Source of the DNA: Ignavibacteria bacterium
Lineage (GTDB): Bacteria; Bacteroidota; Ignavibacteria; Kapaibacteriales; UBA4661
Length of the DNA stretch: 64,000 bases
Reading direction: 5' to 3'
Assembly: GCA_013298775.1 (NCBI GenBank)
Contig: JAAFIV010000021.1
Span: forward strand, 1 to 64,000
Part shown: piece by piece, positions 9,456 through 19,028 of the stretch
Numbering within the stretch: position 1 is the first letter of the stretch
Layout: each line of letters starts with the position of its first letter
The notes under the pieces: model-generated
Told to the model about the DNA's origin: nothing
Database searches by the model: none
What the model saw: the letters and a program-made list of their open reading frames with translations, nothing else
Program-made: the position numbers and the translations under genes

Positions 9456-11875
9456 CGTTTTCCTTGAAGTCGGTTCGAGGGTCTATATATATTCATCGCC
9501 GGAAGCGGCATCACATCTAATGTTCTCTCGCGTAAACGTCCTTGTTTTAGCTTATCAAAGAGATGCTCATACATTGTGGAGTGCTGTGATTGAGTAATTG
9601 CGCCTTTTACAGCAATCATCTCCCCTGTTTTTGCGTCTTTTTCAAACTCTGTTGTTGTGAATTGGCGCAAATCTTCGCCCAGCAAACAACCAGTGGAAAG
9701 CGGTGCCAGCAAGCAATCATGCAGTATTGTGGATTCAAGGCTATCGCAGATATTCTTTGGCATTGAAACAGAAACGGCAGCAAGAATCTCTGGCTTGTTG
9801 GCACGAACATTCACCAGAAGCATCACTTTATCAATACGCACCAGTGAATACGAAGTGGTATGGTATAATTTCACCACCTCGCAGTCCTGCGGGCTGCCGC
9901 CTTCATCAATCCACGCCTGTGGAACGCGCTGCCCAGCTTCTATCTGGGCGATGATACGCTTTGTTGTGAGGCACATTTTTTCTGCTTCCTCCAAACCTTG
10001 CGTTCTAGGAAGGCTTGGCGTAAAGGTCTCACGAAAACGGGCGACACTCACACTATCTGCCTCGAAGAGCGCGAATCCACCAAGTTCGTAGTTTCTGATG
10101 CTGCGGAGATTTTGCCTTAGATTTGCACATGTTTCTTTGAATATCGCTTCACGTGCAGCAGCGAGCATCGTGCTTTGCTCACCTTCAGAAAGTACGCCAT
10201 ACAAATAGCCTTTTTTTGTTCCTACAACGCTATCCTCAGCTTCACTCAAGCGAGCAATAATCGGGCTTCGTAAGAGTGTCTGAATGCTGGAAGGTACATA
10301 CATTTGTATTTCACGCGGTGTAAGAACATGCTCACCAAAGCGCAGAGCCACAAGGCTATAAGGGAATTGTGCATTTTTTTTTGCAATGACAACTAAAGGA
10401 ACGCTGCTTGGCAATGGCTTCATTACTGACATCTTTCCAGCTTGTACAAATATCGCTTGAATTTCATCATGCAAGGCAGGACTAAGTACCTTCCAAGCGT
10501 GATAAACACTTGCTTTTTTGGCATTCGTGGCAATTGTACTTTTTTCTTCTGAGCAATGTGCGCATATCTCTTCTGCGGGCAGGTTTGGTGTTTTTTCTTC
10601 TGGCGGACGCGCAGCACCAATACTCGACCAGCAATTCACCCATTCTACCTTGCTGGTATTTCTATCGTAGGGAATGGCAATTTTTACAAAACATGGTGTC
10701 ACATAACTCGGCGCACTCACACCTGCCTTGCGATTCACCACTTGTATTTGTTGTTGAAACTCCAACACGCCTTTCAGGATGCGGGTTTCGGGTATGGGAA
10801 AAGTTGGAACAATTACCGCCACAACAGCATATAATTCTTTCTCATTCGGCAGAAAACCAGCATCCACACAGCGTGTACTCGTCGTGGTGATTGCAAATGG
10901 GCGCGTTTCTCCGCCAGAATAGTCTGCGCTAATGCTAAGATTGCTCGACGGCGATTGGTGCTGTATGCTGGGAAGCCGCATAATTTCTACATTTTCAGCT
11001 TGTGCAAATAATACTTTTTGTGCAATCGGGTCGCGGGAATCAGCATCAATCGGCACTTCTTTGTGCATGCGAATACCTTTCACCGTAAAGAAAATCTCCT
11101 GCAAGCGGCTTGAATCTAGCATTGCTAAACGTTCTTTGCTTCGTGAAATTTTCCCTTTTTTCTCAAGGTCTCTCAGCGTTGAATCATTCGCAAAACTTGC
11201 TTGCGCGTTGATGCAATCAAGCTCTGGCGGCTCTTGTATGGGAATCATTGTTTTGCTGAGAAGCGGCACACGCTCGCCCGTCGGCGGATACACCCAAACA
11301 ACATCTATTCGTACCGTTTTCGCGCTTGCCGGAATTCTTGGACCAAACCACGACTCGGCATAAGCAGCATCCACCATGCTTGGTCCGTCACCAATTGTAA
11401 CGTTGATTTTGAACTGCTCTCGAGGTAATTCTGCTTCCACAGGCAAACGAGAACGAAGACTACAACGACACCCAAAGTAGCATTGTAACGTTGATATTGA
11501 ACTCCAGTTTTGTTCATGTAATTGACTGCGAAGCACCTTCCAAACACACTCTTTGGTCTCTGTGCCGCTTGAAACCTTGATGGAGTACGTTCCTGCACCG
11601 ATGCGTGATTCAAAGTGTAGTTCATATCGCCCATTACCCAGAGCCTTGATAGAATAAGGGCTGCGTGGCAATGGCGTTACCGAAATGTGCGGCTCTTCGG
11701 GCGAGGAAAAGGAGATAATGGTTTTTGTTAAGCGGTCAAATGTACAAAGACGCTCATCAAGGGCAAGTCTTGGAGGGATAGTTTGTGAAAGCAAGGTGTA
11801 TCCACTGGTACAGGGCAGAAACATTACCCCACCAATTACAATAAACAGAACAAAAAGACACAATGTTCGTTGCAT
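9452..11875 (-). CDS. Large exported protein of unknown function
   Basis: 807 residues with a signal peptide (MQRTLCLFVLFIVIGGVMFL). The N-terminal half is predicted beta-rich: residues 50-115 read like an Ig- or GldM-like sandwich (SISVT-type strands, GNGRYELHF, GAGTYSIKVSSG). There are many cysteines (for example CYFGCRC near 132-138, ICAHC near 438), unusual for an exported protein unless disulphide-bonded or metal-binding. The C-terminal third (about 455-800) resembles the whole of the following 401-residue protein (RIIAQIEAGQRVPQAWIDEG near 640). The gene is separated by 92 bp from the upstream kinase and overlaps the downstream gene by 4 bp. Function unknown; the GldM-like impression is too weak to use as a name. 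Confidence 0.8.
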   Translation of the reverse strand: MQRTLCLFVLFIVIGGVMFLPCTSGYTLLSQTIPPRLALDERLCTFDRLTKTIISFSSPEEPHISVTPLPRSPYSIKALGNGRYELHFESRIGAGTYSIKVSSGTETKECVWKVLRSQLHEQNWSSISTLQCYFGCRCSLRSRLPVEAELPREQFKINVTIGDGPSMVDAAYAESWFGPRIPASAKTVRIDVVWVYPPTGERVPLLSKTMIPIQEPPELDCINAQASFANDSTLRDLEKKGKISRSKERLAMLDSSRLQEIFFTVKGIRMHKEVPIDADSRDPIAQKVLFAQAENVEIMRLPSIQHQSPSSNLSISADYSGGETRPFAITTTSTRCVDAGFLPNEKELYAVVAVIVPTFPIPETRILKGVLEFQQQIQVVNRKAGVSAPSYVTPCFVKIAIPYDRNTSKVEWVNCWSSIGAARPPEEKTPNLPAEEICAHCSEEKSTIATNAKKASVYHAWKVLSPALHDEIQAIFVQAGKMSVMKPLPSSVPLVVIAKKNAQFPYSLVALRFGEHVLTPREIQMYVPSSIQTLLRSPIIARLSEAEDSVVGTKKGYLYGVLSEGEQSTMLAAAREAIFKETCANLRQNLRSIRNYELGGFALFEADSVSVARFRETFTPSLPRTQGLEEAEKMCLTTKRIIAQIEAGQRVPQAWIDEGGSPQDCEVVKLYHTTSYSLVRIDKVMLLVNVRANKPEILAAVSVSMPKNICDSLESTILHDCLLAPLSTGCLLGEDLRQFTTTEFEKDAKTGEMIAVKGAITQSQHSTMYEHLFDKLKQGRLRERTLDVMPLPAMNIYRPSNRLQGKR

Positions 11876-11967
11876 AGTGTTTAGAACGGTAAAAACAGGT
11901 TTTTCTTACAAGTATTACTCTTGAGATTGAATACGACCACCTATTCACTTTGAAATGACAAAGTGAA

Positions 11968-14094
11968 TCATATCTGTAAACTGCTTGGCAATTCCACAAT
12001 AAACGTCGTACCTTTGCCTAATTCCGACTCGCACCAGACGCGCCCATTCATTGCTTCCACCATTTTTTTGACGATGCTCAAGCCCAGTCCTGTACTGTGT
12101 TCGCCACCTGTTGGTCGGGCGGAAAGGCGAGCGAATTTGCCAAAGAGTTTTTTCATATCGTCGGTCGAAATCCCCTGCCCTTCGTCCCTCACTTCCACAC
12201 GAACCGCAGCATTATCGGCTTTTATGGTTACAAAAACATGCTTTCCTTGAGGTGAATATTTCACGGCATTAGAAATAATGTTGTCGAGAATATGTACCAA
12301 CACCTGTTCATCTATATAAATATTCGTGTTCAAAGATTCTGAACTGTAATGTATCGTAATATTTTTTGCATTTGCTGAAGTATAATACTGGTCGACGATG
12401 AGTTTTGCAAATTGAGAGATGTCAATATGTACTGGATGAAACTTCATTCCACCTTGTTCTATTGCATTTAAATCCAAAAGATTTTTAATCAATGCCAACA
12501 TCCTGGTAACATTTTTAATGATCACTTCACTAAAATCTTTGGCGATACGATTTCCAGATAATTTCCGTTCCATGAGTTCGGCACTAATCATAATGACCGC
12601 AAGGGGATTTCGTAAGTCATGTGCCACTATCCCTAAGAACTCATTTTTCTCTTTATCTCTACCTTCCAATTCTTCATTCAGTATTCGTATTTTTTCTTGC
12701 TCTTTTTGAAGTTGTGTGTGGGCTTGTTGAAGTTCTAAAAATGCTTCTGTAAGCTGAGTATTGGATTCTTCCAGATAGATATTTTTCTTTCGTTCATATT
12801 CTTCCTGTTGGACGAGAAAGCGGTGTTCGCTCCATATCTTTCCATAGCGAATAACAAGTGCAAAAAAGTAAATCACAGATTCAAATACCATTGCACCTGA
12901 TAATACAGCAAACGATTGATGTTGGTCGAGAATGTTCAGAATACCGTTACTAACTAATACCATAAGGAGAGCAACAGAAGTTAACGGTACCCAGCCAACA
13001 ATGTAATACCAATACTCTTTATTGCCTTTGCGGACACCAAGATATGCTGTCAGAGGTAGTAGAAAATTTGGTAAAAGGGAATAATTGGCGACAAATCCTA
13101 ATAGGGGAAAAATGCCGCTGAAAATTGTTGAAAGAGCAACAAATACTGTTACAATAGCCAATGAATAGGTATATTTCCGCGAGATAATTTGTTGGGCTTG
13201 TAGAAATTCTTGCCCAAACAGCCATACAAAAAAACAAATAAGCCCAAGGCTAATATTGGAAAACTGACCCAAACACGGCAGAAGTACAGATGCAAAGATT
13301 CTGTAAGGTGCGCCCCAAACAGATGTGAGGAAAATTATGGTCGAAAACGCATAGAGACAATAAAAGAGGAATACCCGCTTTCGTGTGCGGAATGCAATAA
13401 CCAGATGAAATATCAATGTCGCAAAAATAACACTCACACAACCGCTAATGACAATATCATACCTCTGCATGCGTTCCCTCAACTCAGTATGAGAATACAC
13501 CGTCATCGCCAGTACGATGGTTGTTTTTGAGACAACTCGAACAAATATTGTAACTGTCGTATCTGCGGGGAGAACTAATGGAAACGTTGTATTTTCAAAC
13601 TTTTCTTCCTGTATTCGCAGCTCAACACCTGACCCTGAAAGGCTTTCTCTCCATTTCCCCTCGGAGGTTTCTGAAGGATAATAGACAAAAAGTGTTGCCG
13701 AATCCAACGTAAGATTGCCAACAGTGAGATAATGTTTATATGGAAGGTCGGTCATTGGTGTTTCCTCTTTGCGTAAGCGCAGTTTACAACGAAGCCAGAT
13801 AGCATCATGTGTCCAGGTAAAACCCAAAGAGGAATTTTTGTTTTTTTTGAAAGAAGAATTGTATCTCTCACTCAGTATATCTTTCAGTGTGAGTTTGCGC
13901 GAGGTATCAACAAAAAATTCAATAGAATCAGCAAGTTCAATTTTCTTTTGTTGTTGGGTAATTGTATGCGTAAATGTTTGTGAGAAGAGGGGAGTTGTGA
14001 GGATATTGTGACAAAGTACAAAGCAAGATACCACCAGAAAAGCGCATTTTATCTGGTTTGCAAGAGTAGTGATAAAGGCTTCTTTTTTGGGCAT
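11968..14094 (-). CDS. 7TMR-DISM sensor histidine kinase
   Basis: About 708 residues from the Met at 14094; the ORF opens at 14262 but that part runs into the tail of the kinase upstream. Signal/anchor (CAFLVVSCFVLCHNILTT), a periplasmic 7TMR-DISM extracellular-2 type domain (about 35-190, with IWLRCKLRLRKEE and LDSATLFVYYPSE), seven membrane helices (about 210-420), a Gln/Glu-rich coiled coil, then HisKA with the H-box variant GIVAHDLRNPLAVIMISA (Arg in place of the usual Lys). HATPase boxes are intact (NIISNAVKYSP; DEGQG; STGLGLSIV). The shared tail ends LGKGTTFIVELP. The DHp specificity stretch differs from the GAVR group, suggesting a different partner. Confidence 0.9.
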   Translation of the reverse strand: MPKKEAFITTLANQIKCAFLVVSCFVLCHNILTTPLFSQTFTHTITQQQKKIELADSIEFFVDTSRKLTLKDILSERYNSSFKKNKNSSLGFTWTHDAIWLRCKLRLRKEETPMTDLPYKHYLTVGNLTLDSATLFVYYPSETSEGKWRESLSGSGVELRIQEEKFENTTFPLVLPADTTVTIFVRVVSKTTIVLAMTVYSHTELRERMQRYDIVISGCVSVIFATLIFHLVIAFRTRKRVFLFYCLYAFSTIIFLTSVWGAPYRIFASVLLPCLGQFSNISLGLICFFVWLFGQEFLQAQQIISRKYTYSLAIVTVFVALSTIFSGIFPLLGFVANYSLLPNFLLPLTAYLGVRKGNKEYWYYIVGWVPLTSVALLMVLVSNGILNILDQHQSFAVLSGAMVFESVIYFFALVIRYGKIWSEHRFLVQQEEYERKKNIYLEESNTQLTEAFLELQQAHTQLQKEQEKIRILNEELEGRDKEKNEFLGIVAHDLRNPLAVIMISAELMERKLSGNRIAKDFSEVIIKNVTRMLALIKNLLDLNAIEQGGMKFHPVHIDISQFAKLIVDQYYTSANAKNITIHYSSESLNTNIYIDEQVLVHILDNIISNAVKYSPQGKHVFVTIKADNAAVRVEVRDEGQGISTDDMKKLFGKFARLSARPTGGEHSTGLGLSIVKKMVEAMNGRVWCESELGKGTTFIVELPSSLQI

Positions 14095-14198
14095 AACAAT
14101 CGGCACAAAATGAAATACATCACAAGAGATTTTTTTTTCAATGAAGAAGATACATTTTTTTTGAAGAAAAAAATAATTGATTTCAAGGTGTTGAAATT

Positions 14199-16268
14199 TC
14201 AAGATGTTGAACGCGGCAATTCCACGATAAACGTCGCACCTTTGCCAAGCTCCGACTCGCACCAGACGCGCCCATTCATTGCTTCCACCATTTTTTTGAC
14301 AATGCTCAAGCCCAGTCCTGTACTGTGTTCTCCGCCTGTCGGACGAGCGGACAATCGTGCAAATTTGCCAAAGAGTTTTTGCATATCTTGAGAAGAAATG
14401 CCAGGTCCTTCGTCTTGAACTTCCACGCGAACCGCATCGTTGCTGGACTTTATTCGCAAAAAAATATTCTTGCCGTGCGGTGAATATTTGACGGCATTCG
14501 AGATAATATTGTCTAGCACCTGCACCGTTGCTTGCTCATCCGCAGAAACGACACTGTATGTGGCTTCTGAGGAATAGTGCAGCATGATATGCTTTTCCTT
14601 TGCGGGCGCACGGTATTGTTCAACGATAATGGCTGCAAGCGGCGCAATATCGAATGCGACGGTGTTAAAACCCATCTTGCCCTCTTCCAAGCGATTGATG
14701 TCCAGAAGGTTTGTTACCAAATCCAGCATTCTGTCGGCGGTGTTCACTATTTTCCCCGTAATTTCGGGTGCTTCTGCAAGCTCTACGTAACCACTTTGTA
14801 CGAGGTCAGCAAGGCTGCGCATCGCACCAATAGGGTTCTTCAGGTCGTGGGCGACGATACCCATGAGTTCTGTTTTTTCGTCATTGAGCGCGGCAAGCTG
14901 AGTGTTGCGCTGTTGCAATTCCGCCGTGCGCTCGTCCACCGCCTGTTGGAGCATTTTGTTCTGATTTTGCTGCAACAGCAAGGTTTCTTCTTGTGCCTGA
15001 GCCTTTTCTAATCGAAGCACTTGAAACCGTTGCGCCAGAGCGAGAGAAAACATCAGCGCATCCACTATGAGCGAAGCCTGTGTACTACTGCGGGTCAGAG
15101 CGGTGTTGGAAATAATACCGAGATTAGAGAGCGTTGTAACAATCGCCGTGAACATACTGAAATACAGCGCAAGATTGACAAAGAGGTAGTAATTACTCTC
15201 CCGCTTGCGCTTGAACTGTACCCGCGTCGCCACAAACGCAATAAATATCAGGAACGGCAGGAACGATGTTACTTGGATGATATTGACAGTCAAATAATCC
15301 GCGAAAAGACCTGCAATCATCACCGCAAGCCAGTAAAACGTAATCCCCGTGAGTATGCGGTGCAGTATCGGCACAAAGGTTTTGGTACTCAAGAGTTCTT
15401 GTATCAAAATCGTAAAACCGATAAAGCAAAGCCCAATGGAAAACAGCGTACAATACTGCAACCAAAAACCACTTTGCGGAAAAAGAAACTCCGCCGAAAA
15501 CCCATTGAACGTAAAGACAAACAGCACCGCTCCGACCATGTAGATAAGATACCGCAGATAAATCTGCTCCCGCGAAACAAGGTACGGAACAAGATTATAC
15601 AAGGATAACACGATAACAATGCCAAGAACAATACCGAAAATCAGCACGGAAGCTATTCCTTTTTCAATAGTTGCTTCGCGGGTATAAATGTCAAATGGCA
15701 GATTCATCGTGCTTGTTGTTCGGACACGTACATAGACCGTTTTGGGCAATGAATCCGGCAGCGCAAGCGGCACCAAAAACGTGCGGAAACGTATCTCCCG
15801 CTCGGCAAACGGCACGTGGTCGCCTGTCCGAAAAAGGTGCATTGAGCCATCTGCCTGAGGAACATAAATATCCAGACTGTCAAGCGGCGGAAATGCTACC
15901 TCGAAGAGCCAATTATTATAGTTTGGAAGAGTAGTATTGCGGACGGTAAAACGCAGCCAGTAGGCAGAGCGCGTAAAGCCAAACGACAGTGCAGAATTTC
16001 GCTGAAACGTTTTCCATTTCCCTTCAAAATTCGGCGAGGTAACATCGCCCAAATGCAAGGTTTTGTCAGCATCTTCAAAATACTGCACTCCTGCATGAAG
16101 GTCTTTGTAGTCGGCTTCAGAACTAAGATCGAATACGACAGGAGCTTGAGCGGTTTGTGCAAATGCCGAGTGATACGCCGCGACGGTGGAACATATCACC
16201 AGAATCCACGCAACAAATAGAGAAGCATGGCGGAAATAAACGCTGTATGGATGCGGCGTTTGGGGCAT
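14199..16268 (-). CDS. 7TMR-DISM sensor histidine kinase
   Basis: 689 residues. Signal peptide (SLFVAWILVICSTVAAYHS, ending near FAQT), 7TMR-DISM extracellular-2 type domain (about 43-185; YWLRFTVRNTT, LFEVAFPPLDSLDIYV), seven membrane helices (about 195-395), coiled coil (LLLQQNQNKMLQQAVDERTA), HisKA (GIVAHDLKNPIGAMRS) and HATPase (NIISNAVKYSP; DEGPG; STGLGLSIV), then the shared tail GKGATFIVELP. Its sensor half is nearly collinear with the kinase at 6013-8109 (same ALTRSSTQ and HVPF.EREIRFRTF motifs), so the two are recent duplicates whose tails nevertheless differ in length. No receiver domain or adjacent regulator. Confidence 0.92.
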   Translation of the reverse strand: MPQTPHPYSVYFRHASLFVAWILVICSTVAAYHSAFAQTAQAPVVFDLSSEADYKDLHAGVQYFEDADKTLHLGDVTSPNFEGKWKTFQRNSALSFGFTRSAYWLRFTVRNTTLPNYNNWLFEVAFPPLDSLDIYVPQADGSMHLFRTGDHVPFAEREIRFRTFLVPLALPDSLPKTVYVRVRTTSTMNLPFDIYTREATIEKGIASVLIFGIVLGIVIVLSLYNLVPYLVSREQIYLRYLIYMVGAVLFVFTFNGFSAEFLFPQSGFWLQYCTLFSIGLCFIGFTILIQELLSTKTFVPILHRILTGITFYWLAVMIAGLFADYLTVNIIQVTSFLPFLIFIAFVATRVQFKRKRESNYYLFVNLALYFSMFTAIVTTLSNLGIISNTALTRSSTQASLIVDALMFSLALAQRFQVLRLEKAQAQEETLLLQQNQNKMLQQAVDERTAELQQRNTQLAALNDEKTELMGIVAHDLKNPIGAMRSLADLVQSGYVELAEAPEITGKIVNTADRMLDLVTNLLDINRLEEGKMGFNTVAFDIAPLAAIIVEQYRAPAKEKHIMLHYSSEATYSVVSADEQATVQVLDNIISNAVKYSPHGKNIFLRIKSSNDAVRVEVQDEGPGISSQDMQKLFGKFARLSARPTGGEHSTGLGLSIVKKMVEAMNGRVWCESELGKGATFIVELPRSTS

Positions 16269-16333
16269 GAGCAGTAATGATAAAAGAGAAGAAATTTTCT
16301 AGCGTGAGCGACAATATACCAAGCCTGTTTCAC

Positions 16334-17515
16334 TCAACCCGCAATAAATTTTTGAATCTCATCGGCAGCTTTGTGAAAGCCTCCCGCATCTCTCAGCGAT
16401 TGCCCAATACGGCGGCTTATTTCCTTGTGCGAGGCGGATGAAAGGAGCGTTTCTACGGCGGTGCGAATGCGATTCACACTCACGTCGTCATTGGTCATAC
16501 AAATCCCCGCCCCGACAGATTCTACGCGATTGGCAACAAACATTTGGTCGGCAGCTTGCGGCACAACCACCATCGGAACGCCATACCACAACGATTCATG
16601 GACGCTATTCATACCGCCATGCGTGATAAATACGTCGCTTTGGCGCAAAACATCCAGTTGCGGCACAAAGCTGTGAACACTGATGTTCGGCGGGATTGTG
16701 CCTAAATCGTCAATCGCAATTTTTTTACCTACCGACATTACCACGTGTGCATCCAGCCCGGAGAGCGCATCAAAACAGGTCTTGAAGAACGGAAGGTTGT
16801 TGTTGAAGAGTGTTCCCAGCGACACATAGACCCGTTTTTTTGCCGGAGGAAGCGGGAAATCGCTTGGCGGAGGCTCTTCAATGCTTGCGCCTATGAACCG
16901 ATAATGTTTTGGAAACGAGTCGGAAAAGGGTTGAAACGCGGATGAGGTGTAAACGATATTGAGGTCGGAATCATTGCGAAACATATCGGCTTGAACACGA
17001 GGAGCGACGCGGTATTTGCGGCGAAGGTGATTAGCGATACGCCGAAAATGAAAGATACTTCCCGGAGCAGCCATAATCATCCTCAGAAACCGCATCACAT
17101 CAGCTGCCGACGAGACCGCCACTTGAGAACTGATAGCAAACGTTGTCGTGGAACAGATTGCCCGCACCTTCAGTATTCGTGCGATGTACAGCCCCCATGA
17201 GGAAAGCGAATCGTGAATAATGACATCGGGGTTATCTGCTTTGACACGCGGCAAAAGCTGAGGAACGAGTATTTGTGCGGTTTCCAGAAGTTGTGTCGCA
17301 AAGCGAAATATATTCGGGTCGGGCGCGTCGGGGTCTATGGAAAGCGTCTGGTCATAGCTGCGAAACTCTGCTCCAGTGGCTTCAATGGCGGCTTTGAACT
17401 CATTGAAGGAGTAATAAATCACCGTTTCGCCGCGCTGAACGAGTTCTTTCACGAGCGCGAGTGTCGGATTGGTGTGTCCTCGTGCGGGTATGTTGATGAA
17501 AACGATTCTTGCCAT
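16334..17515 (-). CDS. UDP-glycosyltransferase of the MGT/YjiC type (GT1)
   Basis: 393 residues from the Met at 17515 (MARIVFINIPARGHTNPTLA), typical of the glycosyltransferase family 1 start with the catalytic-region His of ARGHTNP. The C-terminal half has the nucleotide-sugar binding signature FITHGGMNSVHESLWYGVP followed by PQAADQMFVANRVE. The length fits macrolide-, flavonoid- and carotenoid-type glucosyltransferases. It transfers a sugar from a UDP donor to a small acceptor, probably a lipophilic metabolite; the acceptor cannot be read from sequence. It lies alone between two kinase genes (64 and 76 bp gaps) on the same strand. A terpene-cyclase-like membrane protein lies 11 kb away, but a shared pathway is only a guess. 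The ORF reaches upstream to 17566, but the Rossmann start fits 17515. Confidence 0.9.
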   Translation of the reverse strand: MARIVFINIPARGHTNPTLALVKELVQRGETVIYYSFNEFKAAIEATGAEFRSYDQTLSIDPDAPDPNIFRFATQLLETAQILVPQLLPRVKADNPDVIIHDSLSSWGLYIARILKVRAICSTTTFAISSQVAVSSAADVMRFLRMIMAAPGSIFHFRRIANHLRRKYRVAPRVQADMFRNDSDLNIVYTSSAFQPFSDSFPKHYRFIGASIEEPPPSDFPLPPAKKRVYVSLGTLFNNNLPFFKTCFDALSGLDAHVVMSVGKKIAIDDLGTIPPNISVHSFVPQLDVLRQSDVFITHGGMNSVHESLWYGVPMVVVPQAADQMFVANRVESVGAGICMTNDDVSVNRIRTAVETLLSSASHKEISRRIGQSLRDAGGFHKAADEIQKFIAG

Positions 17516-17591
17516 AGAACATTTTTTTGTGAAGTTCCCGAAAATAGAATGATGCGTGAGTAACAAACTTCCTTACCGACAAGCCCAGTAT

Positions 17592-19028
17592 TCATGACGT
17601 AATGGGCAATTCCACAATAAACGTCGCACCTTTGCCCAATTCCGACTCGCACCACACCTTACCATTCATTGCCTCGACAATACGTTTGGTGATAGCAAGC
17701 CCTAACCCTAAACCACCATGCTCACGATTTTTCCCACCATCAAACTGATGAAATGCTTCATAGAGTTTGCTTTGAAACTCAGCAGCAATGCCGATTCCTG
17801 TATCGCTTACGGAAAAACGCACTGCGGAATTTTCTAGGAGTTCTCCGCGAAGGATAACCGTACCTTTCTGCGTGAACTTAAACGCATTATTCAAAAGATG
17901 ACGCAATACTTGGCGAAGAAGCGACGCATCAGCCAATATCCACTCTTCACCGCTTTTGCTTTCCCATTCATAGCGGAAATCAATGCCCATAAGATTCGCA
18001 GTTGTGAGAAAGGCGCGATGTTTTTCTTCGAGGAGATCTGAAAGATGAATGCGTGAAGGTGTGACCGGAATTTTGTCGGAATCAAACTTGGTGAGCGTAA
18101 GAATATTATCGAAAATATCCATGAGATTTTGTCCTGCTATGGATATTTGGCTTAGTGAATCGCGGGCAAATTTGTTGTCTGCTGGCACGAAATCCGTCAG
18201 AATTTCGGAGAAACCAAGAACCGATGAAAGCGGAGTTCGTACTTCATGGCTAATATTTCTAATAAAATCTGCCTGAAATTTCTGTGCGTTTTCGGCGACA
18301 GTAATTGCCTCTTGCAACGATGTATTGCGCTCTTCAAGGTCATGATTGATGCGCGTAATGTTATCTTGTTGGTCTTGTAAATGCTGCGTTGCCTCGTGAA
18401 TGCGGACTTGCACGGTATCGCGCTCTTCCTGCAATTCCAAATACGCTTCTTGACGAATGGCATCCGAAAGGTAAAATGTGCCAGTCGTTGCAAACAGCAT
18501 CAATATCTCTATACTGCCAAATATTACACTATTAGTGGTAAACAAAAAAACAGGGGGAGGAGTTTTTCCCACAAGCTCAAGAAGAACGAACCCAATCATA
18601 ATAAGCACACTCACTTGTAATACCCTTATCATTGCTCGGCGGTCAAAGAAAAATAAGCCGAGTGCAGCAGGCATAAAAAAGTTTGCAGACAACATCGAAT
18701 AGATGCCTCCGGTGATACACATTGCTCCGGTAATAATCGTCATCAAACCAACAATAAGAAACAGCACTGAGGCATAGACATTTTTTCGCCAATACAACAT
18801 TCCAAAAGGAATGCCACACATCAGGCAAATAAACACAGAATACAACGCCATGAGAATTTCTCCAATCAAGAGATAAACAATAATGCTTACACTCGAAGCG
18901 GCGAAAACGATACTAAACGATAAGAAGAGGAAAAATGCACGTTGGTATTCTATTGAACTTTTATTAGCATTCAATTTTTCGGGAATAAAAGGAGCAGCGA
19001 TGCGCCGCAGAGTTTCAATAGCATTCAT
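17592..19028 (-). CDS. Membrane sensor histidine kinase with BarA-type core and transplanted-looking tail
   Basis: 478 residues. About six membrane helices over residues 30-195 with no extracytoplasmic domain, a coiled coil (about 205-260), then HisKA (RNISHEVRTPLSSVLGFS) and HATPase (LLNNAFKFTQKG; SDTGIGIA; GGLGLGLAITKRIVEAMN). The core is of the SHEVRTPL group, unlike the HDLKNP kinases around it, and lacks the PTGGEHS loop. Its last 25 or so codons nevertheless read VEAMNGKVWCESELGKGATF and on to IVELP, as in the unrelated neighbours, and the DNA is equally close. The start overlaps the stop of the upstream kinase by 4 bp (ATGA), so both are translated together. Confidence 0.92.
   Translation of the reverse strand: MNAIETLRRIAAPFIPEKLNANKSSIEYQRAFFLFLSFSIVFAASSVSIIVYLLIGEILMALYSVFICLMCGIPFGMLYWRKNVYASVLFLIVGLMTIITGAMCITGGIYSMLSANFFMPAALGLFFFDRRAMIRVLQVSVLIMIGFVLLELVGKTPPPVFLFTTNSVIFGSIEILMLFATTGTFYLSDAIRQEAYLELQEERDTVQVRIHEATQHLQDQQDNITRINHDLEERNTSLQEAITVAENAQKFQADFIRNISHEVRTPLSSVLGFSEILTDFVPADNKFARDSLSQISIAGQNLMDIFDNILTLTKFDSDKIPVTPSRIHLSDLLEEKHRAFLTTANLMGIDFRYEWESKSGEEWILADASLLRQVLRHLLNNAFKFTQKGTVILRGELLENSAVRFSVSDTGIGIAAEFQSKLYEAFHQFDGGKNREHGGLGLGLAITKRIVEAMNGKVWCESELGKGATFIVELPITS

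Noticed and set aside
9452-11875. GldM/PorM homologue
   Set aside because: The beta-sandwich impression near residues 50-115 is weak, there is no membrane helix plus periplasmic rod of the GldM type, and no gliding/T9SS genes are adjacent.
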